Positions 16,636 through 25,757 of a stretch of 64,000 bases of DNA are shown here, one piece after another. Positions within the stretch are counted from its first letter, which is position 1. Each line of letters begins with the position of its first letter. Both the position numbers and the translations under genes were made by a program. Source of the DNA: Bacillus subtilis subsp. subtilis (lineage in GTDB: Bacteria; Pseudomonadota; Gammaproteobacteria; Xanthomonadales; Xanthomonadaceae). The notes beneath the pieces are model-generated. The model had not been told where the DNA came from. It ran no database searches and saw nothing but the letters and a program-made list of their open reading frames with translations. The stretch lies in the NCBI GenBank assembly GCA_021733645.1, contig JAHREJ010000017.1:1-64000 (forward strand). Reading direction: 5' to 3'.

Positions 16636-16970
16636 ACCTGGCAATGAGCGAGCCATTGCAGCGCCTCAGCGATGCCTTGGACGTCGAGCGCCAGGCATTG
16701 GTGGAGCACGACGTGCAGGCGTTGATCCGCGCCACCGGCGCCAAACTCGACGCACTGCGTGCGCTGGAGGCCGTGTTGCCGGTCGGGCAGGGCGAACGCC
16801 TGCAGGAGCTGGCCGAGCGCAACCGCGCCAACGGCGTGCTGCTGTCGCGCCGCCGCCGCGAGGTCAACTGGGCGTTGCGCCAGTTGGGCCGCAGCGAGGA
16901 GTCTTCGGCATACGATGCCAAGGGCCAGGCCAATATCCTGCACACGCGGCGGCCGCTGGCCGTAGCCTGA
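16632..16970 (+). CDS. flgN: flagellar export chaperone FlgN
   Basis: 112-residue helical chaperone for the hook-associated proteins FlgK and FlgL. The sequence is a long amphipathic coiled coil (LSDALDVERQALVEHDVQAL, LQELAERNRANGVLLSRRRR) with the FlgN-family RE.NWALRQLG stretch near residue 90. Start overlaps the flgM stop by 4 bp, giving the conserved flgM-flgN pair. A small CGCCAGG hairpin follows at about 17000. Confidence 0.88.
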   Translation: MNLAMSEPLQRLSDALDVERQALVEHDVQALIRATGAKLDALRALEAVLPVGQGERLQELAERNRANGVLLSRRRREVNWALRQLGRSEESSAYDAKGQANILHTRRPLAVA

Positions 16971-17058
16971 TCGGGGCCGCACGGGGCCGCCAACGCACCG
17001 CCAGGCTCCCCTGGCGCGGACCAACGCGTATATTGGGCGCCTGTTCAAACTGCCCAAC

Positions 17059-18288
17059 GTGACCGTGACCGCTTCTTCCCATCTTGTCACCGCGCCGCTG
17101 CCGCCGCAGCCGGTTCTGCTTGCCCTGTTCGAGCGCGTCAACGAAGGCATGCTGCTGTTTGGCGAGGACGGCCGTGTGGCGTTGGCCAACGCGGCGATCG
17201 GCGAAATGCTGGGCCACGCTGAAGATGCCGCCGGGCTGGGGGCGGCGCAATGGCTGCGCCAGCTGCTGCCGCCGGACGCGCTGGAGCACGCACGCCAGCA
17301 CGGCCATTGGAACGGCAGCCTGCCGGTGGGCGAGCGCATGGTCATCGCCCATGTCTACCACCACGACGAAGCCGGTCAGCGCCACTATCTGGCGCTGTTC
17401 CGCCGCATCGAAGGCCAGGAAGACTACGAACGCGAGCTGCAGCAGCGCCATGCCGAGCTGCGCCAGGCTTACCTGCGCCTCAACGGCACGCAGGAAAAGC
17501 TGCTGCAGTCCGAGAAAATGGCGTCCATCGGCCAGCTGGCCGCCGGCGTCGCGCACGAGATCAACAACCCGATCGGCTACGTGCACTCCAACCTGGGCAG
17601 CCTGCAGGAGTACCTGCGCAGCCTGTTCACGGTGATCGAGGCCTACGAGCGCGCGCTGCGCGCCCCCGACCCGAAGGCACTGATTCCGGAAATCGACGAC
17701 ATCCGCAACCGCTTCGACATCGACTTCATCAGCCGCGACCTGCCGCAGCTGATGGCCGAGTCGCGCGAGGGGATCGAGCGGGTCACCCGCATCGTGCGCG
17801 ACCTGAAGGACTTTTCGTATTCCGGCCGCGACGAGTCGTGGAAGCTGGTGGATCTGCATTCCGGGCTTGAGTCCACGATCAACATCATCTGGAACGAGCT
17901 GAAGTACAAGGTGACGCTGCAGCGCGAGTTCGGCCAGTTGCCGTTGGTGGAATGCCTGCCCTCCGAGCTCAACCAGGTCTACATGAACCTGCTGCTCAAC
18001 GCCGGCCACGCCATCGCCGAGCGCGGCACCATCACCGTGCGCACCGGGGTGGATGGCGACCACGTGTGGGTGGAGTTCCAGGACACCGGCGGCGGTATCT
18101 CGCCGGAGCTGCGCCAGCGCATCTTCGACCCGTTCTTCACCACCAAGCCGGTGGGCAGCGGCACGGGGCTGGGGCTGTCGATCTCCTACAGCATCATCAA
18201 CAAGCATCACGGCCGTATCGACCTGGACAGCACGCCGGGCGTGGGATCGAAGTTCCGGCTGGTACTGCCGATCAAGCAGCCGCGTTGA
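17059..18288 (+). CDS. soluble PAS-domain sensor histidine kinase
   Basis: 409-residue cytoplasmic kinase without membrane segments. PAS domain about residues 20-120, coiled linker about 120-152, dimerisation/phosphoacceptor domain with His166 in [13 protein letters not shown], and an ATPase domain about 270-405 (N box [41 protein letters not shown]). GTG start; the nearest in-frame ATG is about 30 codons later and inside the PAS fold. A TATATT -10-like box is at 17029. No response regulator is adjacent in the same direction; the convergent gene at 18383 carries a receiver domain. The phosphorylation partner is unknown. Confidence 0.88.
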   Translation: MTVTASSHLVTAPLPPQPVLLALFERVNEGMLLFGEDGRVALANAAIGEMLGHAEDAAGLGAAQWLRQLLPPDALEHARQHGHWNGSLPVGERMVIAHVYHHDEAGQRHYLALFRRIEGQEDYERELQQRHAELRQAYLRLNGTQEKLLQSEKMASIGQLAAGVAHEINNPIGYVHSNLGSLQEYLRSLFTVIEAYERALRAPDPKALIPEIDDIRNRFDIDFISRDLPQLMAESREGIERVTRIVRDLKDFSYSGRDESWKLVDLHSGLESTINIIWNELKYKVTLQREFGQLPLVECLPSELNQVYMNLLLNAGHAIAERGTITVRTGVDGDHVWVEFQDTGGGISPELRQRIFDPFFTTKPVGSGTGLGLSISYSIINKHHGRIDLDSTPGVGSKFRLVLPIKQPR

Positions 18289-18291
18289 CCC

Positions 18292-18378
18292 CCCCGCGCC
18301 GTAGAGCCGACCGTTGGTCGGCTGCCTTGGCACGTGGGTTGAGGGCAGCCGACCAACGGTCGGCTCTACGGCGCGGGG
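18292..18378. repeat. inverted SMAG REP pair with 35 bp perfect arms
   Basis: 18292-18326 and 18344-18378 are perfect reverse complements with a 17-base loop. Each arm contains a full GTAG-headed REP hairpin (AGCCGACC-GTTG-GGTCGGCT type). The structure fills the gap between two convergent genes and may act as a bidirectional transcription stop or mRNA stabiliser. Confidence 0.88.
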
Positions 18379-18382
18379 TGGG

Positions 18383-20140
18383 TCAGTCGTCGTCAACCGC
18401 CGGCAGCGCCACCGGCGGCGCGGTGTTGGCCCGGCGCTGCTCTTCGTGCGTGCGGAATGCCTGGTGGATGTGCTTGCGCAGCTCGTCGTCGTTCCACGGC
18501 TTGGTCAGGAAGCGGTAGATCGCGCCGCGGTTGATCGCGTCGGTCACCGTATTGAGATCGGTATAGCCGGACAGCACCAGCCGGATCGTGTCCGGGTACA
18601 GCATCTTCACCCGGCCCAGGAATTCGGTGCCGCTCATGTCGCTCATGCGCTGGTCGGACAGAATCACCTGCACATCGTTGATGGCCAGCAGGTCGAAGGC
18701 ATCGCGCACGTTGCCCGCCGCCAGAATCCGGTAGCCATCGCGGCGGAACAGCCGCACCAGCGAGCGCAGCACGTTCTCCTCGTCGTCCAGCAACAGCAGC
18801 GTGCGGTCCGGGCGGGTTTCGGCGAACGCCTCCGGGCGCAGGTAGCGGCGGCGCAGGGTCATGCCCGCCGCGTCGGCCGACATCGGCTCGCCGAACAGGT
18901 AGCCCTGGAACACATCGCAGTCGTTGCGGCGCAGGAAGCCCAGTTGCGCCTGCGATTCCACCCCGTTGGCAATCACGGTCATGCCCAGCTGGTGGCCCAT
19001 CGCGATGATCGCGCGCGCAATCGCTGCCTCGCGGTTGCCTGCCGGCGCACTCTTGATGAAGCTGCGGTCGATCTTCAGCTTGTCCACCGGGTAGCGCACC
19101 AGTGCACTCAGGCTGGAGTCGCCCGTGCCGAAGTTGTCCAGGCTCAGGCTGATGCCTTCGTTGCGCAGGTTCACCAGCGTTTCGTGCACGAAATTGACGT
19201 TGTTGGTCAGCGCACTCTCGTTGATCTCCAGCGTCAGCATCTGCGCCGGCACGCCCGACGCCTGCATCACCGACATCACCTCGGCGAAGAAGTTCGGGCG
19301 CAGCAGCTGCAGGGTCGACACATTGACCGCAATGGTGAAATCATCAAAGCCCTGGTCGCGCCACAGCTTGGCCTGCTTCAATGCGCCTTCCAGCACCCAC
19401 GTGCCGATCTGCACGATGATGCCCAGGCGCTCTGCGGTACGCATGAAACGCTCCGGCACCAGCATGCCCAGCGTGGGCGACTGCCAGCGCAACAGTGCCT
19501 CCATGCCCACCACGTGGCCATCGCGGGCACTCACCAGCGGTTGGTAGCGCAGCTTCAGTTCGCCATTGGGAATGGCGTCCACGATCTGCCGCGCGATGAT
19601 GCTTTCGCTGTGCGCGCTGGAGGGGGTGTCCACCGCATGGATGCGCACCGCATTGCCGCCTTCGCGCGCGGCCTGGTGCAATGCATCTTCGGCATGATCG
19701 AGCAGGCGCGAGGTGCCGGTGGCGTGTTCCGGGCACAGGCTCACGCCCAGCTTGCCGGTCATGAACAGGGTATAGGGCAGCACCGACAGCGGCAGTTCCA
19801 GCTGCTGGCGGATCTCTTCGGCCAGGTCTTCGGGCAGCGGCACATCGCCGCTGCGCGGCACCGCGATCAGGAACTCATCGCTGCCATGCCGCCACAGCTT
19901 GCCGCGCCCGCGCAGGTGGTGCTGCAGGCGCTGGGCCACCAGGACCAGCGCCTGGTCGCCCACTTCGGCGCTCATGTTCTCGTTGACCGACGCGAAGTGG
20001 TCGATGTCCACGTGCATCAGCATCAGCGGCGTGCCGCCCGAGGCGGCTTCGGTGACCATCGCCTGCAGCTCGGGATTGCCCGCGCCCAGGCGCGGCGGCG
20101 CATCCTCGATGCTGACCAGGGGCAGGGAAGGGTTCCACAT
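18383..20140 (-). CDS. GGDEF-EAL-receiver protein with altered active sites
   Basis: 585-residue cytoplasmic protein. Residues about 35-165 are a degenerate GGDEF domain (HGSDEF at 85-90). Residues about 180-430 are an EAL domain: EAL at 214-216 and KIDRS at 356-360 are present, but DDFGTG is replaced by DNFGTG (335-340) and AEGVET by ANGVES (391-396). Residues about 445-565 are a receiver domain with Asp496 (VILSDQRMSDMSG) and Lys547. The loss of one metal-binding Asp suggests weak or absent c-di-GMP hydrolysis, so it may be a ligand sensor or output switch. It starts 2 bp after the kinase at 20143, its likely phosphodonor. Confidence 0.88.
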   Translation of the reverse strand: MWNPSLPLVSIEDAPPRLGAGNPELQAMVTEAASGGTPLMLMHVDIDHFASVNENMSAEVGDQALVLVAQRLQHHLRGRGKLWRHGSDEFLIAVPRSGDVPLPEDLAEEIRQQLELPLSVLPYTLFMTGKLGVSLCPEHATGTSRLLDHAEDALHQAAREGGNAVRIHAVDTPSSAHSESIIARQIVDAIPNGELKLRYQPLVSARDGHVVGMEALLRWQSPTLGMLVPERFMRTAERLGIIVQIGTWVLEGALKQAKLWRDQGFDDFTIAVNVSTLQLLRPNFFAEVMSVMQASGVPAQMLTLEINESALTNNVNFVHETLVNLRNEGISLSLDNFGTGDSSLSALVRYPVDKLKIDRSFIKSAPAGNREAAIARAIIAMGHQLGMTVIANGVESQAQLGFLRRNDCDVFQGYLFGEPMSADAAGMTLRRRYLRPEAFAETRPDRTLLLLDDEENVLRSLVRLFRRDGYRILAAGNVRDAFDLLAINDVQVILSDQRMSDMSGTEFLGRVKMLYPDTIRLVLSGYTDLNTVTDAINRGAIYRFLTKPWNDDELRKHIHQAFRTHEEQRRANTAPPVALPAVDDD

Positions 20141-20142
20141 GT

Positions 20143-22248
20143 TCAGTGTTCCAATGTATCGGGAGTGGCCGCAGCGCTGCTGCGATACGGCAGGTACAGG
20201 TCGATCAGGGTGCCGGCGCCATGCGCCGACTCGATGCGCAGCGTACCGCCCACGCTCTGCGCGCGTTCGCGCATCACGATCAGGCCCAGCCCGCGCGGGC
20301 CTTCGGGATCGAAGCCCTCGCCGTCGTCGCGCACCTGCAGGTGCAGGCCGTGGTCGCCCACGTCGTGAAGCTGCAGGCGCACCTGGCTGGCGCGCGCATG
20401 CCGCAGCACGTTGGTCAGGCTTTCCTGGGCAATGCGGAAGCAGGCCTGCTCGATGTCGCCCGGCGGGCGTCGCGGCAAGGATTGGATATCAGGCAACAGC
20501 TCGATGGCCGCCGACCGGAACAGCACGCTGGCCTGCCAGCGCAAGGCCGCTTCCAGTCCCAGCGCATCCAGCTGCGGCGGGCGCAGCAGCGTGGAGATGT
20601 CGCGCAGCTTGCCCACCGTGGCATCGGCCAGCTGGATGATCTGCGCCAGGTCTTCGCCGCGACGGGTCGCATCGGCTTCGTCCTGGGCCGCATAGGCCGA
20701 CAGCTTCATCGCGGTGATCGCCTGGCCGATGTCGTCGTGCAGGTCGCGCGAGATCGCGCGGCGCTCGTCTTCCTGCAGCGAGAACAGGCGGCCAGCCATC
20801 GCCTGCAGCTCGCGGTTGCTGGTTTCCAGCGCCTCGCGGATGCGTTCGGGTTCGCTCAGGTCGCGCACGATCAGCAGCTTGCAGTTGCGCCCGCCGTAGC
20901 GCACATCTCCCACCGCCAGGCCGGCCTGGAAGCGCTGCCGGTCCAGCCGGCGCATGCCGATCACTTCACCGGCGCCGGTACTGGGCAGCGGGATCGGCGC
21001 AAACAGCTGTGCACGCACCCGGGCCAGGTCATCGGCCGCCACCAGTGCCGACAGCGGCTCGCCCAGCAGCGTGTGCTGGCCATAGCCGAACTGCGCTGCC
21101 GCGCAGGCATTGGCGTACAGCACGTACTCGTCGGACAGGATCACCACGCCATCGGGCAGCACCCGCACCAGTTCCCGGAACTGCTCCTCACGCTCACGCA
21201 GCAGCCGCCGCGATTGTTCGCGCTCGGTCACGTCCTGCAGCGTCCCCAGCACGCGCGGGCGGCCGGCATCATCGTGGCCGCTTTCGGCGCGCAGGTGCAC
21301 CATCAGCGCACGCCCGTCCATCGCCAGCAGTGGCAGCAGCACATCGATCTGCACCTGTTCGCCGGTCATGTCCTGCAGCAGCTGCTCGCTGAGCGCGGCG
21401 GTGGCCGGGTCGGCCGGTACCAGCAGTTCCTCGAAGCGGTGCCAGCGGCGCGCTTCCGGCGGGCGCCGGCCCAGCAGGTGATACACCTGGTTGGAGTAGC
21501 GGCCCAGGCCGGTGGCCGGGTCAACCTCCCAGGCGCCGATCCGGGCCATTTCGTGCGCCTCTTCCACCCGCGCCAGCGCCTGGTCGCGGCGGCGCAGCGC
21601 CTGGTCTTCACGGGTGCGGTCGATGGCGATCAGCAGCCGCGCACGCTGGCCGCCGTAGTCGATGAAGTTGCTGCGCATCTCCATGCGCCGCTGGCTGCCA
21701 TCGCGCAGCTGCAGGTCTGCGGTGATCACGCACAGTTCGTCCGGCTCGGCCCGGATCTGTGCCAGCTTGGCCGCCAGCAGGGCTTCATCACCTGCCGGCC
21801 ACAACGCGCTGATCGGCATCGCCATGAATTCCTCGCGGTTCCAGCCGAACAGGCTGCTGGCGGCCGCGTTCACATCCAGGATCGCCAGTGAATCCAGGTC
21901 ATACACCAGGATCGGTCCGGGGTTGCCCTGGAACATCTGCCGGTGGCGGGCCTCCGAACACTCCAGCCGCGCGTGCGCATGCAGCACGTGCTGGGCCAGT
22001 GGGCGCAGCAGCAGGTAGATCAGGGCCGCGCTGGCCACCACGAAGAAGGCGCCCTTGGCGGTCTGCCAGCGCGCGGCGGTGCCAATGTCATCGGTGAGCA
22101 CCTGCACCGCCGCATCGCTGCACAGGATCCACACCAGCGCCAGCACCAGGTAGGCCACCACCACCCGCCAGCGGTCCCGGCGCAGGGCCTGGGCAAGCGG
22201 GCGTTCGGGCGTGGACGGGCGGGTCTGGCCGGACGGGGCGACAGGCAT
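20143..22248 (-). CDS. membrane PAS sensor histidine kinase, HisKA_3 type
   Basis: 701-residue kinase. Two membrane helices (about 30-50 and 66-84) with a very short periplasmic loop, then three PAS-like domains (about 100-212, 225-345, 355-470). The phosphoacceptor region has His504 in ISRDLHDDIGQAITAMKL, the NarX/DesK (HisKA_3) pattern, and a C-terminal ATPase domain (DDGEGFDPEGPRGLGLIVMRER). Such kinases usually pair with LuxR-type regulators, but the gene directly downstream, 2 bp away, is the GGDEF-EAL-receiver protein. Sensing is probably intracellular through PAS ligands or redox state. Confidence 0.88.
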   Translation of the reverse strand: MPVAPSGQTRPSTPERPLAQALRRDRWRVVVAYLVLALVWILCSDAAVQVLTDDIGTAARWQTAKGAFFVVASAALIYLLLRPLAQHVLHAHARLECSEARHRQMFQGNPGPILVYDLDSLAILDVNAAASSLFGWNREEFMAMPISALWPAGDEALLAAKLAQIRAEPDELCVITADLQLRDGSQRRMEMRSNFIDYGGQRARLLIAIDRTREDQALRRRDQALARVEEAHEMARIGAWEVDPATGLGRYSNQVYHLLGRRPPEARRWHRFEELLVPADPATAALSEQLLQDMTGEQVQIDVLLPLLAMDGRALMVHLRAESGHDDAGRPRVLGTLQDVTEREQSRRLLREREEQFRELVRVLPDGVVILSDEYVLYANACAAAQFGYGQHTLLGEPLSALVAADDLARVRAQLFAPIPLPSTGAGEVIGMRRLDRQRFQAGLAVGDVRYGGRNCKLLIVRDLSEPERIREALETSNRELQAMAGRLFSLQEDERRAISRDLHDDIGQAITAMKLSAYAAQDEADATRRGEDLAQIIQLADATVGKLRDISTLLRPPQLDALGLEAALRWQASVLFRSAAIELLPDIQSLPRRPPGDIEQACFRIAQESLTNVLRHARASQVRLQLHDVGDHGLHLQVRDDGEGFDPEGPRGLGLIVMRERAQSVGGTLRIESAHGAGTLIDLYLPYRSSAAATPDTLEH

Positions 22249-22401
22249 GGACGGGGCAGGGACCTTCAGGGCGGGCGACCTGCATCTTAGTGGGTGTCAT
22301 GCGGTTTGGGGGTGCAGGCAGCGCGCCGCTCAATAATTGGCGAAATCCGCCGCTAACAACTGCGTTCCCGGTCGTCGGGTGCGTTATCGGAGTCTTACCG
22401 C

Positions 22402-25194
22402 GTGGACCAAGGGATTATCGCGAGTCTGCTGCAGCATCCATTGGCGTCGGCCTTGGTCATCCTCGACCGTGCCGGGCGCCCGCTGGCGGCCAATCCGGTC
22501 GCACGCGAGCATGGGCTGCCGGCAACCGTGGCGGCCTACGGCGAGCTGCTGGAAGACCTGCGTCTGCTGGCCGCCGACGGTGGCCTGGTGCCGTGCCAGC
22601 TGCCGGGCGGCCCGCGCGGCCGCTTCGACGGCTGGATGCGGGCCGTGCACGACCCCGACGGCAACCTGCTGGCCTTCACCCTGAGCGTGCCCGAGCCGGT
22701 GCCCAGCTATGCCGGCAGCCGCTGGGAGCTGGCCCTGGACCACGCCGGCCACGGCCTATGGGACTGGGACCTGCCCAGCGACGCGATGATCCGCTCACGC
22801 CGCTGGGACGGCCAGGCGGCGTCGGCCGACGAGGTCACCCGCGGCAATGGTGCCGCCGCGTTGCTGGCCCCGATCCACCGGGACGACCAGGCCGGCGTGC
22901 GCGCCGCGCTGGAAGCGCACCTGCGCGGGGAAGGGGAGGTGTACACCGCCCAATACCGGCTGCGACACCCCGACGGTGACTGGCGCTGGGTCCTGGACCG
23001 CGGCCGGGTGGTGGCACGCACGGCCGATGGCCAGCCGCTGCGCATGGTCGGCACCCATACCGACATCCAGGCGCAGAAGCAGATGGAAGCACAGCTGCTG
23101 GAGCAGCAGGTGCACCTGCGCGAAGCCCAGCGTATTGCCAGCATGGGCAGCTGGTCGTGGGACCCGGTCCATCGCCAGTTCTGGTGGTCGCCGGAATTCC
23201 GCACCTTGTTGGGGGTGGGCGAAGACCCGTTGAGCGGTCGTCGGCGCTGGTTGCGCCGGCTGGAACCGCGTTCGCGCAGCCTGCTGCGCCACGCCTGGCG
23301 GCGCATGCTGCGCGACGGCAAGCCGACCACGCTGGAACTTGAGTTGCCGCGCGAGCGCGAGAACGCGCTGCACCTGCGCCTGTGGATGCAGCCATTGCTG
23401 GGCACCGATGGGCGAATCCAGCGCTTGCTGGGCCAGGTGCAGAACATCACCGAACAGCACCAGACCGACGCCTTGATCCGGTGGCGCACCGAACTGCTCA
23501 ACCGGGTGTCGGCGCTGGGGCGTATTGGCGGCTGCGAAATCGAAGTGGCGACCCGCCACATGCAGTGGACCGAAGAGTGCTACCGCATCCACGGCCTGCG
23601 CAAGGAGCCGATCAGCCTGGACCAGGCCTTGGCGCTGTACACCCAGGATTCGCGCGATGCGTTCGAGGCGGCGCTGGAGCGCATTGCCGACGGCGGGCTT
23701 CCCGAACAGCTTGACCTGTGCTTCTACCGCCAGTCCGGGCTGCGCATCTGGGTGCAGGTGTTGATCGAACTGGACCGTCGCGACGGCCTGCCGACCCGCT
23801 TTGTGGTGCTGTTCCGTGACATCACCCGCGAACGCGAAGCCAACGAGCGCATCGAGCTGCTTGCTCACTACGACCTGCTGACCGGCTTGCCCAACCGCAT
23901 GCTGCTGCGCGAGCAGACCGCCGATGCCATCGAGGAAGCGCGCGACCGCGGCGCATCCCTGGCAATGCTGTTCATCGACCTGGATGGCTTCAAGACCATC
24001 AACGATACCTTCGGCCATGCCACCGGTGACGCGCTGCTCAAGGCCGCGGCCACCCGACTGCACCAGAACCTGCGTAACGCCGACCTGTTCGGCCGCTTCA
24101 GTGGCGATGAATTCATCGTGGTCCTGCGCGACCTGGCCGACCCCGAAGATGCCGGCCATGTGGCGCGCAAGCTGATCGCCTCGCTGGCCGAACCGCTGCA
24201 GCGTGGCGAAACCACGTTGAAGGTGGGCGCCAGCGTGGGCATCGCCATGCTTGACGACGACCGCAGCGATTTCGACTCGCTGCTGCGCGCCGCCGATGCG
24301 GCGATGTATGCCGCCAAGGAAGCCGGGCGCAATACCTACCAGTACTACAGCCAGGACGCGTTGGCACGCATCCAGCGCAAGCTGGAAATCGAACACGCCC
24401 TGCTGGGGGCGATCGACCGCGAAGAGTTCACCCTGGCCTACCAGCCGCTGCTGCACGCCGCCCACGACCAGCCCCCGGCAATTGAAGCGCTGCTGCGCTG
24501 GCACCGTCCCGGCATCGGCTACTGCAGCCCGGCCGAGTTCATTCCCATCGCCGAAAAGTGCGGCGAGATCGTGCGCATTGGCGACTGGGTGCTGGCCGAG
24601 GCCTGCCGCCAGGCGGCCGCATGGGATGCCGCCGGCCTGCAGTTCGACCGCGTGGCGGTCAATGTATCGGCCGTGCAGCTGCGCGACCGCGGCTTTGCCG
24701 AGCGCGTCATCGACATCTGCCACGCCCACGGCTGGCCGCCGCAGCGGCTGGAGCTGGAGCTGACCGAGTCCGCGCTGATCCGTGACACCGACGTGCTGCG
24801 CCACTGCTTTGACGTGCTTGAACGCCACGGCGTGCCGTTGGCGGTGGACGACTTCGGTACCGGCTTCTCCAACCTGCATTACCTCAACCGCTTCCCGGTG
24901 GGCCGCCTGAAGATCGACCGCAGCTTCGTGCAGGGCATGCTGCACGACACCGGCACCGCCGAGGTGACCCAGGCCATCGTGCACCTGGGCCACGCGCTGG
25001 GCATGAAGGTGGTGGCCGAGGGCGTGGAAACCGAGCAGGAAGAAGCGATGCTGCGCCGCCAGGGCTGCGACGAGATCCAGGGCTACCTGTACTCGCGTCC
25101 CCTGAACCCGCGCGACCTGGCGCAGTGGCTGAAAGCGGGCGGGGCCCGGATGGCGCCGCGCGATGCCGTGGTTGCGGTGACGCACGCGGTCTGA
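22402..25194 (+). CDS. PAS-GGDEF-EAL c-di-GMP turnover protein
   Basis: 930-residue soluble protein. Three PAS-type regions (about 10-90, 105-225, 235-350, with a fourth possible at 365-480) are followed by a GGDEF domain with SGDEF at 567-571 and an EAL domain. The EAL motifs are intact: EALLRW from 695, DDFGTG from 816 and AEGVET from 872, so phosphodiesterase activity is expected. SGDEF is a permitted variant of GGDEF, so cyclase activity is possible. GTG start at 22402 behind GGAG. It is divergent from the membrane kinase at 22248. Its position next to the flagellar cluster suggests a role in the motile-sessile switch, which is inference. Confidence 0.9.
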   Translation: MDQGIIASLLQHPLASALVILDRAGRPLAANPVAREHGLPATVAAYGELLEDLRLLAADGGLVPCQLPGGPRGRFDGWMRAVHDPDGNLLAFTLSVPEPVPSYAGSRWELALDHAGHGLWDWDLPSDAMIRSRRWDGQAASADEVTRGNGAAALLAPIHRDDQAGVRAALEAHLRGEGEVYTAQYRLRHPDGDWRWVLDRGRVVARTADGQPLRMVGTHTDIQAQKQMEAQLLEQQVHLREAQRIASMGSWSWDPVHRQFWWSPEFRTLLGVGEDPLSGRRRWLRRLEPRSRSLLRHAWRRMLRDGKPTTLELELPRERENALHLRLWMQPLLGTDGRIQRLLGQVQNITEQHQTDALIRWRTELLNRVSALGRIGGCEIEVATRHMQWTEECYRIHGLRKEPISLDQALALYTQDSRDAFEAALERIADGGLPEQLDLCFYRQSGLRIWVQVLIELDRRDGLPTRFVVLFRDITREREANERIELLAHYDLLTGLPNRMLLREQTADAIEEARDRGASLAMLFIDLDGFKTINDTFGHATGDALLKAAATRLHQNLRNADLFGRFSGDEFIVVLRDLADPEDAGHVARKLIASLAEPLQRGETTLKVGASVGIAMLDDDRSDFDSLLRAADAAMYAAKEAGRNTYQYYSQDALARIQRKLEIEHALLGAIDREEFTLAYQPLLHAAHDQPPAIEALLRWHRPGIGYCSPAEFIPIAEKCGEIVRIGDWVLAEACRQAAAWDAAGLQFDRVAVNVSAVQLRDRGFAERVIDICHAHGWPPQRLELELTESALIRDTDVLRHCFDVLERHGVPLAVDDFGTGFSNLHYLNRFPVGRLKIDRSFVQGMLHDTGTAEVTQAIVHLGHALGMKVVAEGVETEQEEAMLRRQGCDEIQGYLYSRPLNPRDLAQWLKAGGARMAPRDAVVAVTHAV

Positions 25195-25228
25195 TCGCCG
25201 TTGCTGGTCTGTGGGCTATGGTCAAAGG

Positions 25229-25252
25229 GTGCCGAGCATGGCTCGGCACTAC
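25229..25252 (-). repeat. SMAG-type REP hairpin
   Basis: On the minus strand GTAG begins at 25252 and is followed by TGCCGAGC-CAT-GCTCGGCA. It lies in the 76 bp gap between two convergent genes. Confidence 0.8.
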
Positions 25253-25270
25253 CGGTGGGGCGTCAGCCCA

Positions 25271-25726
25271 TCACCCCGCCGCGCCCGGTATCTCCGCAAC
25301 CGTGTCGCCTTCATGGGTCTGCACGGCAATGCGATAGATATCGGTCCAGCCGTCTTCCGGTGACGGCCCCAGCCGGTGCCTGGCGCCGAACACGTACAGC
25401 GTTTCACCCAGCGACATGTGCCCCACCAGATGCTGCGCCGACGGGCTGACCTGGAACTGATGCAGGAACGCCATCGGCTGTCCCTGGTGATACAGCCACG
25501 CCGGCTCGCCCACCCAGACCGGCTTGGCATCCATGCACGGGAATGCATCGGCCAGCCGGGCGGCCAGCCACTTCCTGCGGTGCTTTGGCGCGCCCTGTTC
25601 AAGGTACTCGCGGTAGAGCTGGTGCGCGAAGTCGTCGGCCCCCTCGGCCTCCATCGACGCGGCATGCGGTAGCGCGGCGGTCATCGCCTCGCCCCAGAAC
25701 ACATGAAATTCGCTCAGTTCGGCCAT
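25271..25726 (-). CDS. hypothetical protein
   Basis: 151-residue protein I do not recognise. No signal peptide or membrane helix. It contains an acidic N-terminal helical part (HAASMEAEGADDFAHQLYRE) and a C-terminal part predicted mostly beta (QHLVGHMSLGETLYVFGARH, DIYRIAVQTHEGDTVAEI). The start at 25726 is preferred over the ATG six bases upstream because a CAGGA site is then correctly spaced. It follows the YcaQ-type gene by about 30 bp in the same direction and may share its transcript. Probably a real gene; function unknown. Confidence 0.65.
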   Translation of the reverse strand: MAELSEFHVFWGEAMTAALPHAASMEAEGADDFAHQLYREYLEQGAPKHRRKWLAARLADAFPCMDAKPVWVGEPAWLYHQGQPMAFLHQFQVSPSAQHLVGHMSLGETLYVFGARHRLGPSPEDGWTDIYRIAVQTHEGDTVAEIPGAAG

Positions 25727-25757
25727 CGTCATCCTGCTGGGGAGTGCAATCCTGGCG

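Noticed and set aside
18383-20140. Frameshift or sequencing error as the cause of the odd EAL motifs
   Set aside because: The frame is intact and flanking motifs are normal; the changes are single substitutions.
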